From Streptomyces sp. NBC_01591 (lineage in GTDB: Bacteria; Actinomycetota; Actinomycetes; Streptomycetales; Streptomycetaceae): a stretch of DNA of 64,000 nt. The DNA lies in contig NZ_CP109327.1 of NCBI RefSeq assembly GCF_035918155.1, positions 1,860,001 through 1,924,000 of the forward strand, read 5' to 3'. Shown here piece after piece: positions 24,300 to 33,587 of this stretch. Made by a program: the position numbers and the translations under genes. A model generated the notes under the pieces. The model ran no database searches and was not told the origin of the DNA. It saw nothing but the letters and a program-made list of their open reading frames with translations. Every line of letters begins with the position of its first letter. Position 1 is the first letter of the stretch.

Positions 24300-25247
24300 T
24301 TACATCTTCGCCAGGAGGTCCACGGCGAAGACCAGCGTGGACTTGGCGGGGATGGTCTGCTGCGCCTTGTCACCGAAGCCCTGGTCCGGCGGGATGACGA
24401 GCAGCACCCGGCTGCCGATCTTCTTGCCGACCAGGCCGTTCTTCAGCCCCTTCAGGGTCACCTGGGCGAGCGGGAAGGTCTGCGTCTTGCCCGCGGCGTA
24501 GGTGCTGTCGAAGGTCTTGCCGTCCTTCCACGTCAGTCCGACGTAGTTCACGACGACGCTGTCGGTGTCCTTCACGACGTCGCCCTTGGACTCCAGGATG
24601 TAGTTGGAGACGAGCTTCGTCGGCGGATCGGTCTTGGTCGGGATGGTGACCTTGGGGGCCTTGCCGTCCGTGTTGGTGCCGACCTTCGGCAGGTCGATGT
24701 TGTCCTGGGCGACCTCGGTGCCCTTGGCCGAGGCCGGGATCTGCGTCGCCTTCAGGACGTCGACGACGAAGACGAGCGTGGCCTTGGGCTTGATGTCACC
24801 CTGGCCCTGGTCGCCGTATGCGAGGTCCGGCGGAATGACCAGCTGGACCCTGCTGCCGACCTTCTGGCCGACGAGGCCCTTGTCCCAGCCCTGGATGACC
24901 ATGCCGGCGCCGAGCGTCAGGTCGAACGGCTGCTTGCGGTCGAAGCTGTTGTCGAAGGGCTTGTCGGAGTCCCAGGACTGACCGAGGTAGTTGACCTGGA
25001 TCGCGTCGCCGTTCTTGAGCGTGGCGCCGTCTCCCTGGCTGACGACTCTGGTCTTCAGCTCCTTGGGCGGGTTGCCCGTGCCCTTGGCCAGGGTCGGCTT
25101 CTCACCGAATTTCTCGCCCGCGGTAATCGCGGGGAACCCGTCCTTCGACGCGGCGGAAGCGGAAACGGAATCGGAGCCCTTTTCGTCGCCGCAGGCCGCT
25201 GTCAGCAGCAACAGGGGGACGACGAGAAGGCCGGCAAGTCGGCGCAC
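24300..25247 (-). CDS. FKBP-type peptidyl-prolyl isomerase lipoprotein with two FKBP domains
   Basis: A 315-residue lipoprotein. Residues 1-19 form a lipoprotein signal peptide ending in the lipobox LTAAC. Two FKBP-like domains follow: about 70-165 (VNYLGQSWDSDKPFDNSF, MVIQGWDKGLVGQK) and about 215-312 (VNYVGLTWKDGKTFDSTY, LKGLKNGLVGKKIG). The first keeps the canonical GWDKG, while the second has diverged to LKNG and may have low activity. It should act on exported proteins at the outer face of the membrane, which suits the nearby tat genes. GTG 25247 has GAGGAA upstream. Confidence 0.92.
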   Translation of the reverse strand: MRRLAGLLVVPLLLLTAACGDEKGSDSVSASAASKDGFPAITAGEKFGEKPTLAKGTGNPPKELKTRVVSQGDGATLKNGDAIQVNYLGQSWDSDKPFDNSFDRKQPFDLTLGAGMVIQGWDKGLVGQKVGSRVQLVIPPDLAYGDQGQGDIKPKATLVFVVDVLKATQIPASAKGTEVAQDNIDLPKVGTNTDGKAPKVTIPTKTDPPTKLVSNYILESKGDVVKDTDSVVVNYVGLTWKDGKTFDSTYAAGKTQTFPLAQVTLKGLKNGLVGKKIGSRVLLVIPPDQGFGDKAQQTIPAKSTLVFAVDLLAKM

Positions 25248-25308
25248 TTGTTCCTCAGATCTCAGACGGCACAGTTGGTTGAGTCCCCGACACTCTAGGG
25301 CGTACGCA

Positions 25309-25337
25309 GGGCCCCGTACGAGGAACGTACGGGGCCC
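25309..25337 (-). terminator. Hairpin downstream of pafA
   Basis: A perfect 12-bp stem (25309-25320, 25326-25337) with a 5-nt loop, 36 bp past the pafA stop and upstream of the FKBP lipoprotein start. Confidence 0.8.
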
Positions 25338-25373
25338 GCGTCGCGTCGGCGGCCGGGATCGTGCTGTGCCGGC

Positions 25374-26735
25374 TCACATACCCGCGATCAATTTCTCCAC
25401 ACGGTCGTCCACCGAACGGAACGGGTCCTTGCACAACACGGTGCGCTGCGCCTGGTCGTTGAGCTTGAGGTGCACCCAGTCGACGGTGAAGTCCCGCCGC
25501 TGCTCCTGCGCCCTGCGGATGAAGTCGCCGCGCAGCCGCGCCCTGGTCGTCTGCGGGGGCACGGACTTGCCCTCGAAGATCTTCAGGTCGTTGCAGACGC
25601 GGGCGGCCTGTCCCTTGCGCTCCAACAGGTAGTACAGGCCGCGACGGCGGTGGATGTCGTGGTACGCGAGGTCTATCTGGGCGACCCGCGGATGCGACAT
25701 GGTCATGTTGTGCTTGGCCCGGTACCGCTCGATGAGCTTGTACTTCATCACCCAGTCGATCTCGGTCTCGATCCGGTCGAGGTCCTCGGCCTCGATCGCG
25801 TCGAGCGTACGGCCCCAGAGCTCCAGGACCTGTGCGACGGTTCCGGTGCGGATGCCACGGCGGTCGACGAAGTCGACGGCCTTCTCGTAGTACTCGCGCT
25901 GCACCTCGATGGCGGACGCCTCACGGCCACTGGCCAGGCGCACCTTGCGCTGCCCCGTGGTGTCGTGGCTGACCTCCCGGATCGCCCGGATCGGGTTCTC
26001 CAGCGTCAGGTCCCGCATCACGGTGCCCGCTTCGATCATGCGGAGCACCAGATCGGTCGCGCCGACCTTGAGCAGCATGGTCGTCTCGGACATGTTGGAG
26101 TCACCGACGATGACGTGGAGGCGGCGGTACCGCTCCGCGTCCGCGTGCGGTTCGTCACGCGTATTGATGATCGGGCGGGAACGCGTGGTTGCGGAACTGA
26201 CGCCCTCCCAGATGTGCTCGGCACGCTGGCTGACGCAGTAGACCGCGCCCCGGGGGGTCTGCAGCACTTTTCCCGCGCCGCAGATCAGTTGCCTCGTGAC
26301 GAGGAAGGGAATGAGGATGTCCGCAAGCCGGGAGAATTCTCCGTGCCGTGCCACGAGGTAGTTCTCATGGCATCCGTAGGAGTTTCCCGCCGAGTCGGTG
26401 TTGTTCTTGAAGAGATAGACGTCGCCCGCGATTCCCTCCTCGTGCAGGCGGCGTTCGGCGTCGACGAGCAGGCCTTCGAGAATGCGCTCGCCGGCCTTGT
26501 CGTGGGTGACCAGCTCGGTCAGGTTGTCGCATTCGGGGGTTGCATATTCCGGATGCGATCCCACGTCGAGGTAGAGGCGGGCGCCGTTCCGCAGAAAGAC
26601 GTTGCTGCTGCGGCCCCATGACACAACACGGCGGAAGAGGTAGCGCGCCACTTCATCAGGGGACAGTCGGCGCTGTCCCCTGAACGTGCACGTGACGCCG
26701 TACTCGTTCTCCAGCCCGAAAATGCGGCGGTCCAT
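25374..26735 (-). CDS. pafA: Pup-protein ligase PafA
   Basis: A 453-residue ligase of the glutamine-synthetase-like Dop/PafA group. It activates the C-terminal Glu of Pup with ATP and joins it to substrate lysines. FGLENEYG at the N-terminus (metal/ATP ligands), [36 protein letters not shown] and [23 protein letters not shown] are hallmark segments. There is no Dop loop, which separates it from dop at 31842. The start is 9 bp after the MFS stop with no clear Shine-Dalgarno, so translation may depend on coupling to the MFS gene. It lies 2.5 kb from prcA. Confidence 0.95.
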   Translation of the reverse strand: MDRRIFGLENEYGVTCTFRGQRRLSPDEVARYLFRRVVSWGRSSNVFLRNGARLYLDVGSHPEYATPECDNLTELVTHDKAGERILEGLLVDAERRLHEEGIAGDVYLFKNNTDSAGNSYGCHENYLVARHGEFSRLADILIPFLVTRQLICGAGKVLQTPRGAVYCVSQRAEHIWEGVSSATTRSRPIINTRDEPHADAERYRRLHVIVGDSNMSETTMLLKVGATDLVLRMIEAGTVMRDLTLENPIRAIREVSHDTTGQRKVRLASGREASAIEVQREYYEKAVDFVDRRGIRTGTVAQVLELWGRTLDAIEAEDLDRIETEIDWVMKYKLIERYRAKHNMTMSHPRVAQIDLAYHDIHRRRGLYYLLERKGQAARVCNDLKIFEGKSVPPQTTRARLRGDFIRRAQEQRRDFTVDWVHLKLNDQAQRTVLCKDPFRSVDDRVEKLIAGM

Positions 26736-26744
26736 GACTGAACA

Positions 26745-28004
26745 TTACGCCTGATGGCCTGAGCTGAAACCGGGTTCGACAGCACCGTTTCGATCATTTT
26801 CCGATCCCCGTACTGCAACGGCCGTACGCCCGGGAACTGCCAGTACCCTTCCCGTCGCCAACAGGACGAGCAGCGCCGCCACCCCACCGGCCCCCGCGAC
26901 GGCGAAGCTCCACGACGTGCCGCCCAGCTCGACGGCCGGGCCCGCCACGGCCGTTCCCGCTGCCGCGCCCACCCCGAACGTCGTCACCAGCCAGGAGAAC
27001 GCCTCGGTCACGGTGCCCCGCGGAGCATGCCGGTCGACCACGATGAACGAGCACGCGATCGCGGGCGCCAGAAAGACTCCGGCCACTGCCGCCAGTGCGG
27101 TCATGGCGACCACTCCGGGGGTCAGCATCAGCGGCAGATAGCCCAGTGCCAGCAGCGCGACGATGACCCGCAGCCGGCGCTCCGGCGCCCCGGCCCACTG
27201 CCGCGCCCCGTAGACCGCGCCGCCGATCAGCGCGCCCAGCCCGAGCGCGGCCATCAGCCAGCCGTACACCGACTCCCGGCCGTGGTCGTCGGCGTAGGCC
27301 ACACCGGCCACCGTGATCGAGCCCAGCGCGAGTCCGACGAAGAAGAACGATCCGAGCAGCGCCAGCAGCCCCGGAGAGCGCAGGGCGCCCAGCCAGTGCG
27401 CCTCGCGGGGTGCGGAACGCCAGGCCCTGGAGGGCTCGGAGAGGACGACGGAGAGCGCCCCCAGGACCCCTATCGCGTTGATGACGAGCAGAGCGGCGGC
27501 GGGCGACCAGAGGGAGACCAGCACCGTCACCAGCAGCGGGCCCACGGTGAACATGACTTCCTGGGCGACGGCGTCCATGGCGTACGCCCGGTGCACCCGG
27601 TCCTCACCGCCCAGGACACTCGGCCACAGGGCCCGCAGGCCGCCCTCCAGCGGCGGCGTGAAGACTCCGGCCACCGCCACCGCCCCGTAGGCCAGCGGCA
27701 GCGATCCCAGGCCCACCAGGGCCAGCAGAGCCATGCCCAGCGCCGACACCACGGCGGCCGGGAACTGGACACGTGGCTGGCCGTACAGGTCCACGGCGCG
27801 GCCCAGCAGCGGCTGCCCGACCGCGGTGGCCAGCCCGTACACGGCCGCGAGCGCGCCGGCGAGGGCGTAGCTGCCGCCCTCGGCGCGGGTGAACAGCACG
27901 ATCGCGACAGGGGCGGTGCCGTTCGGCAGCCGTCCCACCAGGGTTCCCGCCAGCAGCCGCGCGGCATGCCGCGCCCGGAGGATGTCCAGATATCCCGCGG
28001 CCAT
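26745..28004 (-). CDS. MFS transporter
   Basis: A 419-residue protein with about 12 membrane helices and a short signature-like loop after helix 2 (GQPLLGRAVDLYGQPR). It resembles the drug/sugar exporter-like MFS members often annotated as unknown. It is divergent from a LacI regulator, with a clear operator between them, and its stop lies 9 bp before pafA. It therefore appears to be the first gene of an MFS-pafA transcript. The substrate cannot be told from the sequence. Confidence 0.85.
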   Translation of the reverse strand: MAAGYLDILRARHAARLLAGTLVGRLPNGTAPVAIVLFTRAEGGSYALAGALAAVYGLATAVGQPLLGRAVDLYGQPRVQFPAAVVSALGMALLALVGLGSLPLAYGAVAVAGVFTPPLEGGLRALWPSVLGGEDRVHRAYAMDAVAQEVMFTVGPLLVTVLVSLWSPAAALLVINAIGVLGALSVVLSEPSRAWRSAPREAHWLGALRSPGLLALLGSFFFVGLALGSITVAGVAYADDHGRESVYGWLMAALGLGALIGGAVYGARQWAGAPERRLRVIVALLALGYLPLMLTPGVVAMTALAAVAGVFLAPAIACSFIVVDRHAPRGTVTEAFSWLVTTFGVGAAAGTAVAGPAVELGGTSWSFAVAGAGGVAALLVLLATGRVLAVPGRTAVAVRGSENDRNGAVEPGFSSGHQA

Positions 28005-28049
28005 GTCCCGTCGCCCCTCTCCCCCGGCGGTCCGACGACCCCGAGGTTT

Positions 28050-28076
28050 TACGTATAACGTCGAAGTTCATACGTA
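28050..28076. promoter_or_regulatory. LacI-type operator between MFS-pafA and lacI-family gene
   Basis: TACGTATAAC (28050-28059) and GTTCATACGTA (28066-28076) form an interrupted inverted repeat with a 6-nt centre. It lies between divergent starts at 28004 and 28138, in an AT-rich island. Probably bound by the adjacent LacI-family repressor. Confidence 0.6.
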
Positions 28077-28137
28077 CCATGTGCCCAGTCCGCAGGTCCA
28101 CCTCACGGCGCCTGCCCCGACCGGCCCGGAGGCCCGA

Positions 28138-29178
28138 GTGACCAGCGCACCACAGCCCGCCCCGACCCGGCCCACCAGCCGCGATGTCGCGCGGGCCGCA
28201 GGCGTCTCGCAGGCCACCGTCTCCCTCGTGCTCGGCGGCAAATGGCGGGGCAGGGTCTCCGAGGCCACCGCCGAACGCGTACGGCACGCCGCCCACGGCC
28301 TCGGCTACCGGCCCAATCTCGCCGCCCGCAATCTGCGCCTCGGCCGCACCAGGACCGCGCTGCTGGTCGTCCCGGCCCTGACCAACGAGTTCTTCGCACG
28401 CGTCTACACCGGCGCCGCCGCGGTCGCCGCCGAACACGGCTTCGGCGTCGTCCTCTACCCGTCCCCCGACGGCACCGGTCCGGCCAGGGACCCCTTCGCC
28501 TCGGCGAGCGCCTCCCTGGACGGCGTGATCGCCTCCTCCATGGCCGCCGGGGCGCTCGACGCGCTGCGCGGCGCGGGGCTGCCGCTGGTCATGCTCGACA
28601 GCGACCCGGCGGACACCGGTGTCGCGGCCCGCGTCAATCTGGACATCGCCGACGGGATGCGGCAGGTCGCGGACCATCTCCTCGCCCTCGGCCACCGCCG
28701 CTTCGTCCACCTGGCGTCGGCGGTCGACTCCTGGACCTTCGCGGTGCGCGGCCGGGCTCTCCACGACGCCCTGCGGACGGTGCCCGGCACCTCGGTACGG
28801 ACCGTCACGGCGGCGCTCGACGTCCACGCGGGCCGCATCGCGGCAGAGCACACGCTCGCCGCCCCGGGCCCCCGGCCCACCGCGCTCGTCTGCGACGACG
28901 ACATCCTCGCCGCGGGTGCCTGCAAGGCCGCCCGCAGACTCGGCCTGCGTGTGCCCGACGACCTGTCCGTCACCGGGTTCGACGATCTGGCCCTGGCCAC
29001 GGCCGTCGAGCCGGAGCTCACCACCGTGCAGCTGCCCGCCGAGCAGGTCGGAGAGCGCGGCATGGCCGCCCTGCTGGCGGTCCTGGACGACCGGCCGGCC
29101 GAGCCCGGGAGCCTCCCCGTGCATCTGGTGGCCCGCGGCTCCTCGGCGCCCCCGCCCGCGGACGCCGCGCACGCATGA
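28138..29178 (+). CDS. LacI-family transcriptional regulator
   Basis: A 346-residue repressor. The LacI helix-turn-helix is at residues about 10-35 (TSRDVARAAGVSQATVSLVL) with the hinge RPNLAARNLRLGRT. The ligand domain is type-I periplasmic-binding-like (FDDLALATAVEPELTTVQLP at the end). GTG 28138 is preceded by GGAGG at 6 nt; upstream in-frame sequence covers the operator and antisense MFS region. It probably controls itself and the divergent MFS gene in response to a sugar or a related compound. Confidence 0.9.
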   Translation: MTSAPQPAPTRPTSRDVARAAGVSQATVSLVLGGKWRGRVSEATAERVRHAAHGLGYRPNLAARNLRLGRTRTALLVVPALTNEFFARVYTGAAAVAAEHGFGVVLYPSPDGTGPARDPFASASASLDGVIASSMAAGALDALRGAGLPLVMLDSDPADTGVAARVNLDIADGMRQVADHLLALGHRRFVHLASAVDSWTFAVRGRALHDALRTVPGTSVRTVTAALDVHAGRIAAEHTLAAPGPRPTALVCDDDILAAGACKAARRLGLRVPDDLSVTGFDDLALATAVEPELTTVQLPAEQVGERGMAALLAVLDDRPAEPGSLPVHLVARGSSAPPPADAAHA

Positions 29179-29180
29179 CC

Positions 29181-29216
29181 GTGCCCCGGCCCGCCGGGAA
29201 CGGCGGACCGGGGCAC
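29181..29216. terminator. Hairpin between lacI-family gene and prcA
   Basis: A 16-bp stem with one mismatch (29181-29196, 29201-29216) and loop GGAA, located between convergent stops at 29178 and 29246; serves both transcripts. Confidence 0.8.
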
Positions 29217-29245
29217 GGGCACAGCGGTGAAACTGCCCCTCGGGG

Positions 29246-30058
29246 CTACTCCACGTCCCCACCGGAGTCGGTGGACTTGGGAACATCCGTCGTGGCGGCG
29301 GACTCGCCGCCCTCGCTCTCTTCGGCGTCGGACGGGGCATTCGTCGGCGCGGAGCCGCCGTCCGCCTCCAGCAGCCGTGCCAGCTGCCTGCCGACGATCC
29401 GCTTGAACTTCCGCTGCTGCGGCCGCGTACGGTCCAGGACCGCGACCTCCAGCCGCTCCGCGGGGATCTCCCGCTCACTGCCGTTGGGATCGCGCGACAA
29501 CGCCTGCACCGCCAGCTTGAGCGCCTCGGCGAGCGTCATCCCGTCGCGGTGCCGCTGGTCCAGGAAGGTGCTGATCTGCTCGGCGTTGCCGCCGACCGCG
29601 ACCGAGCCGTGCTCGTCGACGATCGAGCCGTCGTGCGGCAGCCGGTAGATCTGGTCGCCCTCCGGCTCGGCGCCCACCTCGGCGACCACCAGCTCCACCT
29701 CGTACGGCTTCTCGGCCGCACTGGAGAAGATGGTGCCCAGTGTCTGCGCATAGACGTTGGCCAGCCCACGGGCCGTCACATCGTCACGGTCGTAGGTGTA
29801 TCCCCGCAGATCGGCATAGCGCACGCCGCCGATGCGGAGATTCTCGTACTCGTTGTACTTGCCGGCGGCGGCGAAGCCGATCCGGTCGTAGATCTCGCTG
29901 AACTTGTGCAGCGCGCGGGACGGGTTCTCGCCGACGAACACAATGCCGTCGGCATACTGCAGCACAACCAGGCTGCGACCACGGGCGATGCCCTTCCGGG
30001 CGTATTCCGCCCGGTCGGCCATGGCCTGCTGAGGTGAGACATAGAACGGCGTCGACAC
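29246..30058 (-). CDS. prcA: 20S proteasome alpha subunit
   Basis: A 270-residue alpha subunit forming the outer rings and gate of the bacterial 20S core. The N-terminal gating helix ([20 protein letters not shown]) and the body segment [20 protein letters not shown] are typical. No catalytic Thr is expected or seen. The last 35 residues are acidic and Ser/Thr-rich, extending past the HbYX-binding body. The GTG start lies 58 bp downstream of the prcB stop. It is the last gene of the dop-pup-endonuclease-prcB-prcA run. Confidence 0.95.
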   Translation of the reverse strand: MSTPFYVSPQQAMADRAEYARKGIARGRSLVVLQYADGIVFVGENPSRALHKFSEIYDRIGFAAAGKYNEYENLRIGGVRYADLRGYTYDRDDVTARGLANVYAQTLGTIFSSAAEKPYEVELVVAEVGAEPEGDQIYRLPHDGSIVDEHGSVAVGGNAEQISTFLDQRHRDGMTLAEALKLAVQALSRDPNGSEREIPAERLEVAVLDRTRPQQRKFKRIVGRQLARLLEADGGSAPTNAPSDAEESEGGESAATTDVPKSTDSGGDVE

Positions 30059-30116
30059 CGGTTATCCGTCCCTTTCTGTCAGTGACGAGAGCATCGAAGA
30101 AGCAGCGGAACGGAGG

Positions 30117-30962
30117 TCAGAGCAGCGCGGCGCGCGGGCCGTCGGGCTGCTCCAGCCGGCGTTCCAGGACCGCGCGGGCGATCTCGGCGGATTCCGCCTC
30201 GTCCAGCTTCCGGAAGCCCTCGTCGGTGATGACGGTGACGATCGGATAGATCCGACGGCCCACATCCGGTCCGCCGGTCGCCGAATCGTCGTCCGCGGCG
30301 TCGTACAGCGCCTGCACGACCAGGGTGAGGGCCTCCTGCTCCGTCAGGTCCCCGTGGTAGAGCTTCTTCATCGAGCTCCGCGCGAAGACCGACCCGGAGC
30401 CGGTGGCCGCGTATCCGTGCTCCTCGGAACGGCCTCCGGTGACGTCGTACGAGAAGATGCGGCCCTTCTCGCGGTCGACGTCGAAGCCGGCGAAGAGCGG
30501 CACGACGGCGAGGCCCTGCATGGCCATCGCCAGATTGCTGCGGATCATCGTGGAGAGCCGGTTCGCCTTGCCCTCCAGGGAGAGCTGGGCACCCTCGACC
30601 TTCTCGAAGTGCTCCAGCTCCAGCTGGAAGAGCTTGACCATCTCCACGGCCAGTCCGGCCGTGCCGGCGATGCCCACCGCCGAGTACTCGTCGGCCGGGA
30701 AGACCTTCTCGATGTCGCGCTGTGCGATCACATTGCCCATGGTCGCGCGCCGGTCACCGGCCAGCACCACACCGCCGGCGAACGTCGTCGCGACGATGGT
30801 CGTCCCGTGCGGCGCCTCGATGGCCCCCTGCAGGGGAGGCAGGCTCCGGTTGCCCGGGAGCATCCCGGGCGACTGGTCGGACAGGAAATCCATGAACGAA
30901 GAGGATCCCGGCGTCAGGAAGGCAGCTGGTAGACGCCCGGTGCTACGAGTGTTGGCTTCCAC
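30117..30962 (-). CDS. prcB: 20S proteasome beta subunit (catalytic)
   Basis: A 281-residue precursor. The propeptide is 53 residues, and self-cleavage at HG-T exposes Thr54 ([17 protein letters not shown]) as the nucleophile. Lys and Asp partners appear in GDRRAT and later. GTG 30962 has GGAGG 7 nt upstream. This start lies inside the 3' end of the endonuclease VII gene, a 49-bp overlap that suggests translational coupling. The inner beta rings made by this subunit carry all peptidase activity. Confidence 0.95.
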   Translation of the reverse strand: MEANTRSTGRLPAAFLTPGSSSFMDFLSDQSPGMLPGNRSLPPLQGAIEAPHGTTIVATTFAGGVVLAGDRRATMGNVIAQRDIEKVFPADEYSAVGIAGTAGLAVEMVKLFQLELEHFEKVEGAQLSLEGKANRLSTMIRSNLAMAMQGLAVVPLFAGFDVDREKGRIFSYDVTGGRSEEHGYAATGSGSVFARSSMKKLYHGDLTEQEALTLVVQALYDAADDDSATGGPDVGRRIYPIVTVITDEGFRKLDEAESAEIARAVLERRLEQPDGPRAALL

Positions 30963-31453
30963 GCGTTTCCCTCCACGTATGCGGCGGCCCACCTTATGGC
31001 GTCGGGCCGATCCTTGAACTGCCCCAGGGCTGTGTTGCAGCTGAAGCACAGTACGCCACGGACCCTACCCGTCTCGTGACAGTGGCCCACATGCTCCGGC
31101 AGGGCGTCCGGGCAGATGCAACAGACGCCCGCTTGATCAGCGATCAATGCGTCGCGCTCGACAGGGGTAAGGCCATATTTCCGCTTGAAGTAGCTGATCC
31201 GGTTCCGCTCCGCACGGCAGTAACTGGCCCAGCCGTCCGAGGAAGTCTTGTTCCGTTCCCATTGACTGTGCGGTTTGACCTCTCCGCACCGCGGACAACG
31301 CTTGCTCCCGCGCGGCACCGGCACCTTGAGGCGGACAGTCCTGCCTTTGGCCTCCTGGCGCTCCCGGTAATACTCGGCGGAGCAATCCCGGCAATACGCC
31401 TGAAGGCCGTCACGCATGGCCTTGTCACCGGCGAAGGACGCTCGCGGCAGCAC
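30914..31453 (-). CDS. HNH/recombination endonuclease VII-type protein between pup and prcB; N-terminus probably frameshifted
   Basis: A 179-residue frame from GTG 31453. The C-terminal half is an endonuclease VII (T4 gp49-like) HNH nuclease: a CCIC pair, then [21 protein letters not shown] with the catalytic His and zinc cysteines. The N-terminal half has CRDC and [15 protein letters not shown] zinc-ribbon motifs. Upstream of the GTG the same frame encodes KDCSRCRR, the missing partner CxxC, but has no start before a TAG at 31481. Removing one base from the CCCC run at 31478-31481 would join this to an ATG shortly after the pup stop. It overlaps prcB by 49 bp. Its function in the proteasome operon is unknown. 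Confidence 0.8.
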   Translation of the reverse strand: MLPRASFAGDKAMRDGLQAYCRDCSAEYYRERQEAKGRTVRLKVPVPRGSKRCPRCGEVKPHSQWERNKTSSDGWASYCRAERNRISYFKRKYGLTPVERDALIADQAGVCCICPDALPEHVGHCHETGRVRGVLCFSCNTALGQFKDRPDAIRWAAAYVEGNAWKPTLVAPGVYQLPS

Positions 31454-31501
31454 GCGCCTGCACCGCGAGCAATCCTTCCCCTAAAGGGCCCAGCATGTCC
31501 G

Positions 31502-31720
31502 CTACTGTCCGCCTTTTTGCACAAATGACCTCACGAAATCCTCTGCGTTCTCCTCGAGCACGTCATCGATCTCGTCCAGAACCGAGTCGACGTCGTCGCT
31601 CAGCTTCTCCTGGCGGTCCTTGAGGTCCTCGGAGACCTGCGCGTCCTGCGCCTGCTCCTCGACCTCCTCGGTGGAACGCGTCGCCTTCTGCTGTCCGCCG
31701 CCGGTGTCCTTGGTCGCCAT
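31502..31720 (-). CDS. pup: Prokaryotic ubiquitin-like protein Pup
   Basis: A 72-residue intrinsically disordered Pup: a polar N-terminus (MATKDTGGGQQ), the ARC-binding helical segment (LSDDVDSVLDEIDDVLEENAEDFVRSFVQ) and the C-terminal GGQ. Because it ends in Gln, Dop must deamidate it to Glu before PafA can ligate it. ATG 31720 is chosen; an in-frame GTG is 3 codons upstream. It sits 121 bp downstream of dop on the same strand. Confidence 0.97.
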   Translation of the reverse strand: MATKDTGGGQQKATRSTEEVEEQAQDAQVSEDLKDRQEKLSDDVDSVLDEIDDVLEENAEDFVRSFVQKGGQ

Positions 31721-31841
31721 ATAGCTCACCCCGCTCGGTTCGAAGCACTTGATCAGACCCTACCCACGGGCTCCGACATCGGCCCGGTACTTTCCCTCAA
31801 CGTCCGGGGGTCACCCCGATGATTCCCCGATCCCGGCCCTT

Positions 31842-33353
31842 TCAGCCGCCCGAGAGGACCTGGACCAGCTCCTCCGCCGTGCGGCAGCGGTCCAGGAGCT
31901 CCTTGACGTGATTGCGGGTGCCACGCAGCGGTTCCAGGGTGGGTACCCGTTGCAGTGAGTCATGACCCGGTAGGTCGAAGATGACCGAGTCCCAGGAGGC
32001 CGCCGCCACGTCGTCGGCGTACTGCTCCAGGCAGCGGCCGCGGAAGTAGGCCCTGGTGTCCTCCGGAGGCTTCGTACGGGCCTGCTCGACCTCGCTCTCG
32101 TCCAGCAGCCGCTTCACCTTCCCGCGGGCCGCCAGACGGTTGTACAGGCCCTTCTCGGCCCGCACGTCGGCGTACTGGAGATCCACCAGGTGCAGGCGTG
32201 CCGCGTCCCAGTCCAGGCTGTCGCGGCGGCGGTAGCCCTCCATGAGCTCCCGCTTGGCGATCCAGTCGAGCTCGCCGGACAGGCTCATCGGATCGTTCTC
32301 CAGCCGGTTGAGGGTGTCCTCCCAGCGGGTCAGGACGTCCTTGGTCTGCTCGTCGGCGTCCGCCCCGTACCGCTCCTCGACGTACTTGCGGCCCAGCTCG
32401 AAGTACTCCATCTGTAGTTGTACGGCGGTGAGGGTGCGGCCGCTGCGCAGCGTGATGAGGTGCTTCAGGGTCGGGTCGTGGGAGACGTGGTGCAGGGTGC
32501 GCACCGGCTGGTCGACCGCGAGATCGACGTTGATGAAGCCGTCCTCGATCATGGAGAGGACCAGGGCGGTGGTGCCGAGCTTGAGATAGGTGGAGATCTC
32601 CGAGAGGTTCGCGTCCCCGATGATCACGTGGAGGCGGCGGTACTTCTCGGCGTCGGAGTGGGGTTCGTCGCGGGTGTTGATGATGGGGCGCTTGAGAGTG
32701 GTCTCCAGCCCGACCTCGACCTCGAAATAGTCGGCGCGCTGGCTGATCTGGAAGCCGTGCTCGTGGCCGTCCTGGCCGATTCCCACGCGTCCTGCCCCGG
32801 TGACCACCTGGCGGGAGACGAAGAACGGGGTCAGATGGCGCACGATGTCGGAGAACGGGGTTTCCCGCTTCATCAGATAGTTCTCGTGCGTGCCGTACGA
32901 GGCGCCCTTGTTGTCGGTGTTGTTCTTGTAGAGATGGATCGGCTGGGCGCCGGGAAGCTGGGCCGCGCGCTCGGCGGCCTCGGCCATGATGCGTTCGCCG
33001 GCCTTGTCCCAGAGGACCGCGTCCCGCGGATTGGTGACTTCCGGGGAGCTGTATTCCGGGTGCGCGTGGTCGACGTAGAGGCGGGCCCCATTGGTGAGGA
33101 TGACATTGGCGAGGCCGATGTCCTCGTCGGTGAGCTGGCTGGAGTCCGCGGTCTCGCGGGCGAGGTCGAAACCTCGCGCGTCCCGCAGCGGGTTCTCCTC
33201 CTCGAAGTCCCAGCGGGCGCGGCGCGCCCGGTGCATCGCCGCTGCGTAGGCGTTGACGATCTGGGACGAGGTGAGCATGGCATTGGCGTTGGGGTGGCCG
33301 GGGACGGAGATCCCGTACTCCGTCTCGATGCCCATTACTCGCCGTACGGTCAT
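31842..33353 (-). CDS. dop: Pup deamidase/depupylase Dop
   Basis: A 503-residue enzyme that converts Pup-Gln to Pup-Glu and removes Pup from substrates. [19 protein letters not shown] holds the N-terminal metal/ATP motif. The following residues (about 40-80: [20 protein letters not shown]) match the Dop-specific loop absent from Paf[14 protein letters not shown] and [20 protein letters not shown] form the active site. ATG 33353 has GGAGGG upstream. It is the first gene of the dop-pup-endonuclease-prcB-prcA run, 235 bp downstream of the arc stop. Confidence 0.95.
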   Translation of the reverse strand: MTVRRVMGIETEYGISVPGHPNANAMLTSSQIVNAYAAAMHRARRARWDFEEENPLRDARGFDLARETADSSQLTDEDIGLANVILTNGARLYVDHAHPEYSSPEVTNPRDAVLWDKAGERIMAEAAERAAQLPGAQPIHLYKNNTDNKGASYGTHENYLMKRETPFSDIVRHLTPFFVSRQVVTGAGRVGIGQDGHEHGFQISQRADYFEVEVGLETTLKRPIINTRDEPHSDAEKYRRLHVIIGDANLSEISTYLKLGTTALVLSMIEDGFINVDLAVDQPVRTLHHVSHDPTLKHLITLRSGRTLTAVQLQMEYFELGRKYVEERYGADADEQTKDVLTRWEDTLNRLENDPMSLSGELDWIAKRELMEGYRRRDSLDWDAARLHLVDLQYADVRAEKGLYNRLAARGKVKRLLDESEVEQARTKPPEDTRAYFRGRCLEQYADDVAAASWDSVIFDLPGHDSLQRVPTLEPLRGTRNHVKELLDRCRTAEELVQVLSGG

Positions 33354-33545
33354 GCGGCCCTCCTTGCCCGGCGGCGCTCCCTTGAGGGGCGGCGCTCAAG
33401 TACCGCTGCTTGTCGGTGCGCGTGCACTGCCCGTCCACGCACTGCGCGACCGGGCGGTACGCAAGAGCCTAGAGCGCCTCTGTGCTGGTGGGGAGATCAA
33501 TTACGTCATTGCTGCGGTGTCGCGTGAGCTGTACCGAAAGCAACC

Positions 33546-33577
33546 GGCTGCGGATGCCCGGCCGGGCATCCGCAGCC
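33546..33577 (-). terminator. Hairpin downstream of arc
   Basis: A perfect 14-bp stem (33546-33559, 33564-33577) with GGCC loop, 10 bp beyond the arc stop, separating arc from dop. Confidence 0.8.
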
Positions 33578-33587
33578 TGTCCGCGTT

